Assembly (NCBI RefSeq): GCF_014650435.1
Contig: NZ_BMUY01000024.1
Span: 1 to 57,983, forward strand
Reading direction: 5' to 3'
DNA: 57,983 nt
DNA from: Streptomyces tendae
GTDB lineage: Bacteria > Actinomycetota > Actinomycetes > Streptomycetales > Streptomycetaceae
The notes under the pieces are model-generated. The model ran no database searches. It saw nothing but the letters and a program-made list of their open reading frames with translations, and was not told where the DNA came from. Made by a program: the position numbers and the translations under genes. Shown piece by piece: positions 17,636 through 26,028 of this stretch. Each line of letters begins with the position of its first letter. Positions within the stretch are counted from its first letter, which is position 1.

Positions 17636-18040
17636 ATGGACGCCCCACCGGGGGGTCGTTTGCAGGAGGTCCTCGCCGAGTTCGCCGAGCGGCACCGCGT
17701 CCTGAGCAGGGCCAGGGAGCAGCTGAACGGGCTCTCGGTCACTGCACAGTCCAGGGACGGGGTGGTGGAGGCCACTGTGGGTGCGGACGGCCGGGCGTCG
17801 GCGATCCGCTTCACCGGCAACCGGTTCAGGCAGATGAGCGCACCGGCGCTCGCCGGGAGTGTCCTGGAGGCCTTGACGACGGCCCGGACCGAGGCCGCCG
17901 CACGTGCCACCGCCGTCGTCATGTCCATGGACCCGAGACTGCTGGAACAGGTGCGGTCGCCTGGTCCGTGCGGTGGCCGGAGCTGCCTCGGGCCGGACGT
18001 GTCATCGCGTGCAGAAGACACCCGGCGCCGGCGGATGTGA
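17636..18040 (+). CDS. YbaB/EbfC-family DNA-binding-like protein
   Basis: The start is ATG 17636, with GGAGCAGAG upstream; it encodes 134 residues. Residues 8-110 read as a YbaB fold: a long helix (LQEVLAEFAERHRVLSRAREQL), a beta hairpin (SRDGVVEATVGADGRASAIRF) and a second helix. Such proteins coat DNA as nucleoid-associated dimers. The last 25 residues are Arg-rich and unlike the family. In Streptomyces many stand-alone YbaB-like genes sit beside secretion or conjugation loci; nothing of that kind is adjacent here. Confidence 0.75.
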   Translation: MDAPPGGRLQEVLAEFAERHRVLSRAREQLNGLSVTAQSRDGVVEATVGADGRASAIRFTGNRFRQMSAPALAGSVLEALTTARTEAAARATAVVMSMDPRLLEQVRSPGPCGGRSCLGPDVSSRAEDTRRRRM

Positions 18041-18282
18041 GACACCTGACGGCGGAGGGTTTCGGCGCGGGTATGTGCGGGGAGCAATGCTGGGGACGGG
18101 ACATCGCCTGCTGGCGGGTTTCCCCCGGCGTACGACCGTCCGCTGCGCCACGGGTCTCCGGCGGCCGGAGGCCGGGGCAGAACGACGTCACTTGTGCGGC
18201 ACTCTTCTGGCACCCGCCTCTGCCTACATTGCGCACGCGGAGGCTGCATCCGGCCTCCGGTCGCTCATGACAGAGAACCAGG

Positions 18283-18819
18283 ATGGCTCAGAGGACTATG
18301 GCTACGCCCCCCACGACGATCACCCGGGCAGAGCTGCTCGGCACCATCATGAGGGAACACCGGGACGGGCTCGTCTCGTACGCCGAGAAGATGCTGGGCG
18401 ACCACGGGCTCGCGGAGGACGTCGTCCAGGAAACGATCATTCGTGCATGGCGGAACATCGACCGACTGCTGCGGATGGAGGGCTCGGTCCGGGGCTGGCT
18501 TTTCACCGTGACCCGCCACTTGGTCATCGACTGGGTGCGCAAACCCCATGCACGCAGGGAGGTCGTGGGCGCCACCTACAACGACCCGTCGTTCGGGGGC
18601 GACGGCACCGAAGCCGTGCGCGACGCCCTGGTGGCCAAGTGCCTGCTGCGCCGGCTGTCCCCCGAACACCGCGCGGTACTGGTCCACATCTACCTGTGCG
18701 ACCGGACCATACAGGAGACTGCGGGCATCCTCGGCGTGCCCACGGGGACGGTCAAGTCCCGTCAGCACAACGCGCTGCGCAAGCTCCGTACCGCGCTGCC
18801 GCTCGACGAAGCCGCCTGA
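18283..18819 (+). CDS. ECF-type RNA polymerase sigma factor
   Basis: The product (178 residues) has region 2 (about 28-95: YAEKMLGDHGLAEDVVQETIIRAWR, the core-binding and -10 helices) and region 4 (about 120-172: SPEHRAVLVHIY, then TIQETAGILGVPTGTVKSRQ, the -35 HTH). A second in-frame ATG at 18298 with AGAGGA just upstream may be the true start. No anti-sigma gene follows; the next gene reads the opposite way. SigL/SigK-like ECFs of this form in Streptomyces regulate stress or secondary metabolism, but its regulon is unknown. Confidence 0.9.
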   Translation: MAQRTMATPPTTITRAELLGTIMREHRDGLVSYAEKMLGDHGLAEDVVQETIIRAWRNIDRLLRMEGSVRGWLFTVTRHLVIDWVRKPHARREVVGATYNDPSFGGDGTEAVRDALVAKCLLRRLSPEHRAVLVHIYLCDRTIQETAGILGVPTGTVKSRQHNALRKLRTALPLDEAA

Positions 18820-18826
18820 GCCGTCG

Positions 18827-20947
18827 TCAGCGCCCCGTCGGGTCGAGACACATCTCCAGCGCGGAGGTGAGCTGCCGGCGGAACGACTCGGCACGGGGAT
18901 GGTGTCCCATGTCCTGGACGAGCGCCGGTAGCACGTACCGCTCGGCAACGATCCACTCGGCGGCGTCAGGGCACCCGCCGAACCTCTGCGGCCTGACCCC
19001 CGGGCGTGGCGGCGGCAGGACCACGACGCTGCGGTGCGGTGCGAGCAGCGCGGTGGCGGCCTCGGCGCTGTACAGGTAGTGCTCGAACATCCGGGCACGG
19101 GCGTCAGACCGCAGGCCGGGCGGGTCCAGGACCTCGGTCAGCGCCGTCGCGTAGGTGCGCAGCAGCTCGTGGCAGGTGTAACGGCCCGGGAGGAGTTCGA
19201 CGAGCATGTGGTGATCGGTCAGTTCGGCGATGTCCTCACTCGCCGTGCGCAGGTCGACGCCGGCCAGGCTGGCGGCGGCTGGCACGGAGATGTCGCGCGA
19301 GGGGTGCAGGCTGAGCAGCCGGAACAGCAAAGCGGCACCAGGGCTCAGCGCTTCGTAGGAGCGCGAGAAGACACGGCGGGCATCCGTACGGGCGTCGTGG
19401 CTGGAAAGGGCGACGAGGCTGTCCTGGTTCTCCCGCAGCCGGGCCACGAGGGAGGCCAGCGGAAACCGCGGTTGCAGCAGGGCCCGTGTGCTCGCGACGG
19501 CCAGGGTCAGCGGCAGACCTCCGCACAGCTCGACCATCTCCTCGGCGGCGGGGCGTTCGGCCCTGATGCGGTCCGCGCCCAGCCGGCGGTCCAGGACTTC
19601 GAGACCCTCCTCGCGGCTCATCGGATCCAGTCTGATGACCCAGGCGTTGTCGGTGACGGCCAGTCCCTCCAGCCGCCGCCGACTGGTGACGACGGCGAGA
19701 CAGCCCGGCGTGGCGGGCAGCAGCGGACGTACCTGTTCGCAGTCGTGGGCGTCGTCCAGCACGATCAGCAGCCGCCGTCCGGACAGAGCGGTGCGGTACG
19801 CCGCGCTGAGTGCCGTGGCGCTCTGCGCAGGGCTGTGGAGGATGCCGAGCGCGTCGAGCACTTCGGCCATGGCCCGGCTCGGGTCGAGCGGTGGCAGGGA
19901 GGCGTGGTAGCCCTGGAGATCTATGCAGATCTGCCCGTCGGGGAACCGGTCGGAGACCAGGTGGGCCCAGTGCACCGCCAGAGTCGTCTTGCCGACCCCC
20001 GCCATCCCGCAGATGGCTGCCGTCGTGGTTACGGGACGGCTCTCGTCCTCCAGGGGCATCAGCTCCAGACACTCCCGCAGCGCCTTGTGCCGACCGGCGA
20101 ACGGCACGCAATCCGCTGGGAGTTGGGCCGGCCTGAGGGCAGCCCCGGGCGGCGGCTCGGGCGCGTGGCCGCGTGGACCCACCCTGCGGCGCAGCAGATG
20201 CTGCTGCGCCGCCCGCAGGCCGGGGCCGGGTTCGACTTCGAGCTCCTCGGCCAGCGTGCGGCGAATGCTCTCGAACTGCTGGAGCGCCTCGGCCTGCCTG
20301 CCGGTGGCAGCCAGGGCCGCGATGATCCGGGCGTGGACGGCCTCGTCGAACGGATGGCAGTCCACGGCACGTCGCAACACCGTCAGGACTTCCTCGGTCA
20401 GAGCGGGCGCAGCGGTCAGTACGACGTCGGCGGCCTCCTTCGCCGCCGCCACGAACTCGTGCCCGACCGAGGTGAAGACGGGGTGCTGCGCCACGTGGGT
20501 GCCTGCGGCGACGACGGGGCCACGCCACAGACGCAGCGCGTCGACGAAGTCCTGGGCGCCCTGCGCGGGGTTGCCGCCCTTGACCGCGAGCTGTGCCTGC
20601 GCGCGGAGGTCACGGAAGTGCAGCAGGTCGGAGGTCGAGGTGTTGACCAGGAGGCGGTATCCGTCGGCGGCGCGCACCAGGTGCTCCGCGTGTGTCCGGC
20701 TGAGCAGCCCCGGTTCCAGCGTCCTACGCAGCGCGCCGATGTGGCGGCGCACGACGTTGACGGCGCTGGGCGGCGGATCTTCGTCCCACAGGATGTCCAC
20801 CGCCTCGCTCAGGGTGAGGGGTCCGGGGGCGCGGAGCAGCAGCAGGGACAGCAGCGCCAGCCGCTTTGGGGGGCCCAGCTTGAGTTCCGTGTCACCTCGC
20901 AGTACGCGCACGGTACCGAGGATCGAGTAACGCACTGTCGCGTCCAT
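18827..20947 (-). CDS. SARP-family regulator with NB-ARC domain (AfsR-like)
   Basis: The start chosen is ATG 20947, giving 706 residues. The N-terminus has an OmpR-like winged helix (about 1-90: LGTVRVLRGDTELKLGPPKRLALLSLLLL) and a BTAD (about 95-245). An NB-ARC/STAND ATPase follows, with Walker A GMAGVGKTT (about 313) and a GLPLTLAVA motif. The large C-terminal TPR array of AfsR is absent; the protein ends after the winged-helix part of the NB-ARC. It would bind direct repeats at promoters of secondary-metabolism genes. It is convergent with the sigma gene, 7 bases apart. Confidence 0.9.
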   Translation of the reverse strand: MDATVRYSILGTVRVLRGDTELKLGPPKRLALLSLLLLRAPGPLTLSEAVDILWDEDPPPSAVNVVRRHIGALRRTLEPGLLSRTHAEHLVRAADGYRLLVNTSTSDLLHFRDLRAQAQLAVKGGNPAQGAQDFVDALRLWRGPVVAAGTHVAQHPVFTSVGHEFVAAAKEAADVVLTAAPALTEEVLTVLRRAVDCHPFDEAVHARIIAALAATGRQAEALQQFESIRRTLAEELEVEPGPGLRAAQQHLLRRRVGPRGHAPEPPPGAALRPAQLPADCVPFAGRHKALRECLELMPLEDESRPVTTTAAICGMAGVGKTTLAVHWAHLVSDRFPDGQICIDLQGYHASLPPLDPSRAMAEVLDALGILHSPAQSATALSAAYRTALSGRRLLIVLDDAHDCEQVRPLLPATPGCLAVVTSRRRLEGLAVTDNAWVIRLDPMSREEGLEVLDRRLGADRIRAERPAAEEMVELCGGLPLTLAVASTRALLQPRFPLASLVARLRENQDSLVALSSHDARTDARRVFSRSYEALSPGAALLFRLLSLHPSRDISVPAAASLAGVDLRTASEDIAELTDHHMLVELLPGRYTCHELLRTYATALTEVLDPPGLRSDARARMFEHYLYSAEAATALLAPHRSVVVLPPPRPGVRPQRFGGCPDAAEWIVAERYVLPALVQDMGHHPRAESFRRQLTSALEMCLDPTGR

Positions 20948-21393
20948 CTCGCGGCGACCTCGCCCTTCACTACGTGTCACTACGGCGTCGTTCGCCCGAA
21001 CAATCGTCACCAGTTTAGCCGGTGACGAGACCATCTCGTCATGGAGCCCCGCTGTCAAGGCGGAGGGCTCCGGCCGAGGTTGAGTACCGCACGTCACCGG
21101 ACCTCGACGGGGCGGTCGCGTAGGCATGCCGCACTCGACCAACCCACCCGGCGGGGCGTCGAGCGGGCGCGACGATCCGGTCGACATGTGTGCGACCCAA
21201 AGGTGGAGACAGTAACCGGACTATAGAGTCCGTTTCATAGTAACCGAACCTTGAGGTCCACTTCTTGTTCGCCCGCAACGCCGACGGCCGACGCCCAGAG
21301 GACGTCGGCCGGGGAGGGGGAACGAGGCGGGAGAACGGAGCGGAACCGGGGAGGGGGACCCGCCCGCTCCGTTGCTGGCACGGAGCCCGCCGG
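20948..21393. other. Intergenic region upstream of the SARP gene
   Basis: No gene is seen in these 446 bases. They hold the SARP promoter and two tandem operator-like sites at 21211-21264 (next entry). The part near 21290-21380 is the 3' side of the MFS transcript. Confidence 0.4.
21211..21264. promoter_or_regulatory. Two tandem operator-like sites, 28-bp period
   Basis: AGTAACCGGACTATAGAGTC (from 21211) and AGTAACCGAACCTTGAGGTC (from 21239) are near-identical copies 28 bases apart. The first is itself an imperfect palindrome (AACCGGACT...AGAGTCCGTTT), typical of TetR operators. They lie 264 bases upstream of the SARP start. No TetR gene is adjacent, so the cognate regulator may be elsewhere or lost. 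Confidence 0.55.
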
Positions 21394-23304
21394 TCAGTCG
21401 GGTGCGCCACCGATGACGGTGAGGCGGATGTCGTGGGCGACCGGCTCGTCGCCCACGCCGATCGTCGAGGTCTGCGGCCGGTAGCCTTCGGCGGAGACGA
21501 CCAGGACGTAGGAACCCGCGTTCGGCACGTCGACGGCGTAGGAGCCGTCGGCTCTGGCGACCGACCGGCCCAGCTGCTGGCCCTCCTGGGAGACCAGCGT
21601 GACGGTCGCCCGCGGTACGGGGGCGGACTCAGTGTCGCGGACGGAGCCGCCGACGGTGATGCCGCCGGCGACGGGCGCCCCGGCCGGGCCCGGTTCGGCC
21701 TGCGGGACGACCGCGGCTGTCTGCGTGAGGGCGCCGGAGGTGCGCAGCGGGACCTCCTTGATGAACAGCGTCACCAGGAAGGCGAGCAGGGCGACTGGTG
21801 CGACGTACAGGAAGATGTCGCCGATGCCGTGCCCGTAGGCGCTCTCCAGCCAGGTGCGCACCCCTGGCGGCAGCAGATCCAGGTCGGGGATCGCGCCGCT
21901 GCCCGAGGCATTCGCGGCGGCAGCCCGCTCCCGCGGGCCGAGCTGCCCGATAGTGTCCGCGGCGTGGTGGCTGATCCGGGACGACATGACGGACCCGAGC
22001 ACCGAGACACCTACCGCGCCGCCCAGGGACCGGAAGAAGGTCACCACTGAGGAGGCCGCGCCCAGGTCGCCCGGCTCCACCTGGTTCTGCGTGCACAGCA
22101 CCAGATTCTGCAAGGTCATGCCGACGCCGAGCCCCATTAGCACCATGAAAACTGCGATGTGCCAGTACGGCGTGTCGTACCGGAGGGTGCCCAGCAGGCC
22201 CAGACCCACGGTCAGCAGCACGCCTCCCGCCAGCAGCCAGGACTTCCACCTGCCGGTTTTGGTGATGATCTGGCCGGAGAGCGTGGAGGAGACGAACAGA
22301 CCTCCGATGAACGGGATGGTCATGACGCCCGACCTGGTCGGCGAATCGCCGCGGGCGAGCTGGAAGTACTGGCTGAAGAAGACGGTGCCCGCGAAGAGCG
22401 CGATACCGACGAACAGTGAGGCCAGCGAGGCGAGCGCGATGGTGCGGTTCCTGAACAGACGCAGCGGGATGATCGGCTCGGCGGCCCTGGTCTCCACGAA
22501 CAGGAACACCAGCCCCAGCACGAGGGAGGCGCCGACCAGGATGTACGTCTGCCAGGACAGCCACGCGTACTTGTCGTCGGCGAAGGTGACCCAGACGAGC
22601 AGCAGGCAGACGGCCGCGGTGACGAAGAAGGCGCCGGCCCAGTCGACCTTGACCTTCCGCCTGAGCACCGGCAGGTTCAGCGTCTTCTGGAGGACGACCA
22701 GCGCGACGACGGCGAAGGGCACGCCAATGTAGAGGCACCAGCGCCAGCCGAGCCAGCTGGTGTCGGTGATGACGCCGCCGAGCAGCGGGCCGCCGACGGT
22801 GGCGACGGCGAAGGTGGCGCCGAGGTAGCCGGAGTAGCGGCCGCGCTCACGCGGGGCGATCATCGCGGCCAGGATGATCTGGGACAGTGCCGACAGACCG
22901 CCGCCGCCCAGCCCCTGGATGACCCGCGCGCCGATCAGCGTCGCCGGATTCTGCGCCAGACCGGCCACCACGGAGCCGAGGACGAAGACGGTCAGGGATA
23001 TCTGGACCAGGATCTTCTTGCTGAACAGGTCCGCGAGTTTGCCCCACAGGGGAGTTGACGCCGTCACCGCCAGCAGTGAGGAGGTGACGACCCAGGTGTA
23101 GGCGCTCTGGCCGCCGCCGAGGTCGTTGATGATCTCGGGCAGGGCGTTGGTGACGACGGTCGAGGACAGGATCGCGGCGAACAGCCCGAGCAGTAGCCCG
23201 GACAGCGCCTCCATGATCTGCCGGTGCGTCATCGGGGCGTCGTCTGGGGGGCCGTCCCCGTGCGTGGTTCGTGCCCGTACACCGTCCGGTGTGGATGTTG
23301 CCAT
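21394..23304 (-). CDS. MFS (DHA2-type) drug exporter with C-terminal carboxypeptidase-regulatory-like domain
   Basis: The start is ATG 23304 after GAAGGAAG, giving 636 residues. About 14 transmembrane helices span 25-520. The loop motif GKLADLFSKK (about 88) and motif C-like GATFAVATVGGPLLGG (about 162) mark a DHA2 drug:H+ antiporter. After the last helix a soluble domain (about 550-630) has the CarboxypepD_reg-like pattern GSVRDTESAPVPRATVTL...GSYVLVVSAEGY. Such a domain is unusual on an MFS protein and would face one side of the membrane. It lies 14 bases after the MarR gene, so the two form an operon. Confidence 0.9.
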   Translation of the reverse strand: MATSTPDGVRARTTHGDGPPDDAPMTHRQIMEALSGLLLGLFAAILSSTVVTNALPEIINDLGGGQSAYTWVVTSSLLAVTASTPLWGKLADLFSKKILVQISLTVFVLGSVVAGLAQNPATLIGARVIQGLGGGGLSALSQIILAAMIAPRERGRYSGYLGATFAVATVGGPLLGGVITDTSWLGWRWCLYIGVPFAVVALVVLQKTLNLPVLRRKVKVDWAGAFFVTAAVCLLLVWVTFADDKYAWLSWQTYILVGASLVLGLVFLFVETRAAEPIIPLRLFRNRTIALASLASLFVGIALFAGTVFFSQYFQLARGDSPTRSGVMTIPFIGGLFVSSTLSGQIITKTGRWKSWLLAGGVLLTVGLGLLGTLRYDTPYWHIAVFMVLMGLGVGMTLQNLVLCTQNQVEPGDLGAASSVVTFFRSLGGAVGVSVLGSVMSSRISHHAADTIGQLGPRERAAAANASGSGAIPDLDLLPPGVRTWLESAYGHGIGDIFLYVAPVALLAFLVTLFIKEVPLRTSGALTQTAAVVPQAEPGPAGAPVAGGITVGGSVRDTESAPVPRATVTLVSQEGQQLGRSVARADGSYAVDVPNAGSYVLVVSAEGYRPQTSTIGVGDEPVAHDIRLTVIGGAPD

Positions 23305-23318
23305 GGGCTTCCTTCGTT

Positions 23319-23822
23319 TCATGTGGTGATCGCGGATGTACGGGTGGAGGGCCGGTCCCCGAACGGCGGTGCGGCGAGTGGACCGCGGGGGGTGCGGCAG
23401 TCGTCGAAGCTGGCCCTGAGCCGGGCCATGAGCCGGGTGAGCTGGCTGACGTCGTCGTCGGTCCAGTCGCTCAGCCGGTGGGCCAGCAGTTGCGTGGTCC
23501 GCTCCGACAGGTCGTCGAGCCGGGCACGGCCCTCGGGCGTCAGACGCAGGATGCGCGAGCGCTTGTCCGCAGGGTCGGGGGAGCGTTCGATCCAGCCGCG
23601 GTCGGCCGCGTGTGTGACATGCCGGCTGGTAACCGACGTGTCTATGGCGAGCAGCTCCGCGACCCTACTCATACGTATGTCGCCGTGGCGGCCAATCAGT
23701 GTCAGTACGGCGGCCGAACCGCCGGGGCAGTCGGGCGGCAGGATGCGGCCCAGCTCTCTCCTGACGGCACCGAAGGCACTGAACTGACGGACCAGCTCCT
23801 CGTAGTGCGCCCTCTCGGCCAT
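23319..23822 (-). CDS. MarR-family regulator of the adjacent exporter
   Basis: The start is ATG 23822 with CAGGAGGTG upstream; 167 residues. The winged helix (about 50-110) includes RMSRVAELLAIDTSVTSRHV (recognition helix) and the wing motif DPADKRSRILRLT. It lies directly upstream of the DHA2 exporter gene on the same strand, the classic MarR-efflux arrangement in which the repressor controls its own operon and is released by a toxic compound. Two operator-like palindromes sit immediately upstream. Confidence 0.92.
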   Translation of the reverse strand: MAERAHYEELVRQFSAFGAVRRELGRILPPDCPGGSAAVLTLIGRHGDIRMSRVAELLAIDTSVTSRHVTHAADRGWIERSPDPADKRSRILRLTPEGRARLDDLSERTTQLLAHRLSDWTDDDVSQLTRLMARLRASFDDCRTPRGPLAAPPFGDRPSTRTSAITT

Positions 23823-23838
23823 GGACACCTCCTGAGTT

Positions 23839-23882
23839 GTTGCTTGAGGCAACCGTAGATATGTTGTTTGTCGCGGACAAAC
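23839..23882. promoter_or_regulatory. Two palindromic operators of the MarR-exporter operon
   Basis: GTTGC-ttgag-GCAAC (23839-23853) and GTTTGTC-gcg-GACAAAC (23866-23882) are perfect inverted repeats just upstream of the MarR start. Binding there would block transcription of both genes. The region is lower in GC than its surroundings, as expected of a promoter. Confidence 0.65.
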
Positions 23883-24046
23883 GAAATTAGGTGTTTACAC
23901 ACAAAGAGTTGGCAAAGATGAGCAAAGGCACCCATAGCACCCGTCCAGAATCAGCCATATGTAGTTGAAATATTGACAACCATGTGTCGTGCCTACATTC
24001 TGGGACGCCGATCGACGTGTTCGTCCCATCGGCAAGAGGAGAAGCC

Positions 24047-24427
24047 ATGCACAGGTCCGGACCTCGGCGCGCCGCACTCGCCGTCGCCTCCACCGCCGCC
24101 GCACTGCTCCTAGGAGGGGCGGCCGCCGCCACGGCGTCGGCGGCGTCCGGCCCCGTTCTCGTGGACGACTGGGGCCCGAGATGCACCACCACGGGCAACC
24201 TGTGCGTCTTCGAAACGGAGTGGTTCACCGGCCGGGTGGCTCTCTACGAGGGCGTGGACACCGGCTGCACCACGGCGCCCTTCGGCATTCTCGCCAACAT
24301 CAACATGACGGACAGGCCCGTCACCTTCTACGAGAACCCGGACTGCACCGGCGCCTCGGTCACCGAACCGGCGGGCAACTTCCACTCCTGGAAGTCGCGC
24401 GGGCCCATGCTCAGCTTCCGCAGCTGA
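24047..24427 (+). CDS. Secreted small protein, peptidase-inhibitor I36-like
   Basis: The start is ATG 24047, preceded by AGAGGAGAAG; 126 residues. A signal peptide (1-33, cleaved near ASA) precedes a compact Cys-containing domain: CTTTGNLCVFETEWFTG, then NINMTDRPVTFYENPDCTG. The layout (paired Cys, aromatic-rich beta strands) resembles the SMPI-type protease inhibitor family I36 and related gamma-crystallin-like secreted proteins. Inhibitor activity is not demonstrated. A strong terminator follows at 24483. Confidence 0.7.
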   Translation: MHRSGPRRAALAVASTAAALLLGGAAAATASAASGPVLVDDWGPRCTTTGNLCVFETEWFTGRVALYEGVDTGCTTAPFGILANINMTDRPVTFYENPDCTGASVTEPAGNFHSWKSRGPMLSFRS

Positions 24428-24482
24428 GCGGCCCCACCGGGCGCTCGTACATCTGAGGTGTTTCTCTGTGCCGTCAAGCCCT

Positions 24483-24511
24483 CGCACTTGCCCCGGCCCG
24501 GGGCAAGTGCG
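24483..24511. terminator. Rho-independent-type terminator hairpin
   Basis: CGCACTTGCCCCG-gcc-CGGGGCAAGTGCG forms a perfect 13-bp stem with a three-base loop, 56 bases after the stop of the I36-like gene. It has no U-tract, as is common in Streptomyces. Confidence 0.75.
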
Positions 24512-24699
24512 CCTGGACGAGCCATCCGTGGAGTGCCGAAGTACACACATGTGCGGTGGTAGGGTGCGCGCCGAGCCACCCCTTCAGAGCGGAAAGCTCT
24601 GCACCCGAGCCTTGGATTCTCCATATGAGTGATACGTCAGGCCAGACACCTATGAACACCTTCACTCCGGGCGGCCATCACCGCCACCGGAAGGTGAGA

Positions 24700-26013
24700 A
24701 TGACCGGTTCGGCGGTCCGGCGGGCCGTGGTGCTCGCGATGGCCGTCCCCGTGGCCTCGGCCGCGCTGGCCGGCACCTCGGCGTTCGCCGCCGACCGGGA
24801 CACCGCGACGACGGTACCGGACACCACGGGGGGCCCGGAGGCCCAGGACAGGGGTGTCGGCGCCGGCCACGAGCAGCTCGTCAAGAACCTCGACGCACGC
24901 GTCCTCGACCAGCGCCTGGGAGCGGACGTCAGCGGCGTCGTCCTGGACGCTGACTCGGACACCGCGCTGTGGGGCCACAACGCCACCACCGCGATGATGC
25001 CGGCGTCCAACGCCAAGCTCGCCACCTCGACCGCCGCCCTGACGGTGATGGGTCCGAACCACCGGTTCACCACGAAGGTCGTCTACGGCCACGGCACGCT
25101 GACCCTCGTCGGCGGCGGCGACCGGACCCTCAGCAGCGAGGACCTCGCCGAGCTGACGAAGACCGCGGTGGCCGGCCTCAAGGCGGCGGGCCTGTCCTCG
25201 GTGAAGGTCGCCGTGGACGACAGCCTGTTCGCCGCGCCGTCCCTGGCCAACGGCTGGAACGAGGGCTATTACCCCACCGAGGTCGCCCCGGTCCGCGCGC
25301 TGGTGGTGGACGGTCACAGTGTCGAGGACACCTCGCTCGACGCGGGCAAGGTCTTCGCCCAGCAACTCGCCGACGCCGGCGTTGCCATCGAGGGCGACGT
25401 CACCCGCGCCACCGCGCACCACCGGGACGTGCCGGTCGCCCGGCACAGGTCGGCGCCCCTGAGCGAGATCGTCAAGACGATGCTCAAGACCAGCGACAAC
25501 AACATCGCCGAGACCCTGCTGCGCATGACCGCTGTCGAGTCGGGCCGCCCCGCCACCTTCGAGGGCGGCATCGAGGCCGTGCGGCACGTGCTCGGCCACC
25601 GCTACGGCGTGTCCCTGGAGAACTTCGAGATGTACGACGGCAGCGGCCTCTCCCGCGCCGACCGCATTCCGGCCGCGACCCTCGCGCAGATCCTCGAACT
25701 GCTCACCGAGCACCGCAACTCGCACACCCTCGGCTCCATCCTGGAGGGCCTGCCCGTCGCCGGCGAGGCCGGTGCCACCCTGGGCCCGGAGTGGGGACGC
25801 TTCGACGACCCGAACTCCGAGTGCGCCGTCGGCAAGGTCCGGGCGAAGACCGGCACCCTCACCGGAGCCATAGCGCTGAGCGGTCTGACCCGGACCGACG
25901 AGGGCGAGTGGCGGGTCTTCTCCTTCATCGAGAACGGCTCGACGGCCGCCCCGAACGACATCAAGGACGCCATGGACGGCCTCGCCGCCACCGTCAACGG
26001 CTGCTACGCCTGA
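24700..26013 (+). CDS. dacB: D-alanyl-D-alanine carboxypeptidase/endopeptidase (PBP4 family)
   Basis: The start at ATG 24700 is chosen for its strong GGAAGGTGAGA ribosome binding site; in-frame ATGs at 24625 and 24652 are alternatives. The product is 437 residues. A Sec signal peptide (1-30) is followed by the three class C PBP motifs: SNAK (SxxK, about 82-85), SDN (SxN, about 265) and KTG (about 383). Family S13 enzymes trim D-Ala from peptidoglycan stem peptides or cleave cross-links outside the membrane. It is convergent with the AraC gene, with 15 bases between the stops. Confidence 0.9.
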   Translation: MTGSAVRRAVVLAMAVPVASAALAGTSAFAADRDTATTVPDTTGGPEAQDRGVGAGHEQLVKNLDARVLDQRLGADVSGVVLDADSDTALWGHNATTAMMPASNAKLATSTAALTVMGPNHRFTTKVVYGHGTLTLVGGGDRTLSSEDLAELTKTAVAGLKAAGLSSVKVAVDDSLFAAPSLANGWNEGYYPTEVAPVRALVVDGHSVEDTSLDAGKVFAQQLADAGVAIEGDVTRATAHHRDVPVARHRSAPLSEIVKTMLKTSDNNIAETLLRMTAVESGRPATFEGGIEAVRHVLGHRYGVSLENFEMYDGSGLSRADRIPAATLAQILELLTEHRNSHTLGSILEGLPVAGEAGATLGPEWGRFDDPNSECAVGKVRAKTGTLTGAIALSGLTRTDEGEWRVFSFIENGSTAAPNDIKDAMDGLAATVNGCYA

Positions 26014-26028
26014 CGCGCGTCGCGGCCG

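Noticed and set aside
19034..21025. A 663-codon plus-strand frame antisense to the SARP gene
   Set aside because: No ribosome binding site or motif; the SARP frame explains the sequence.
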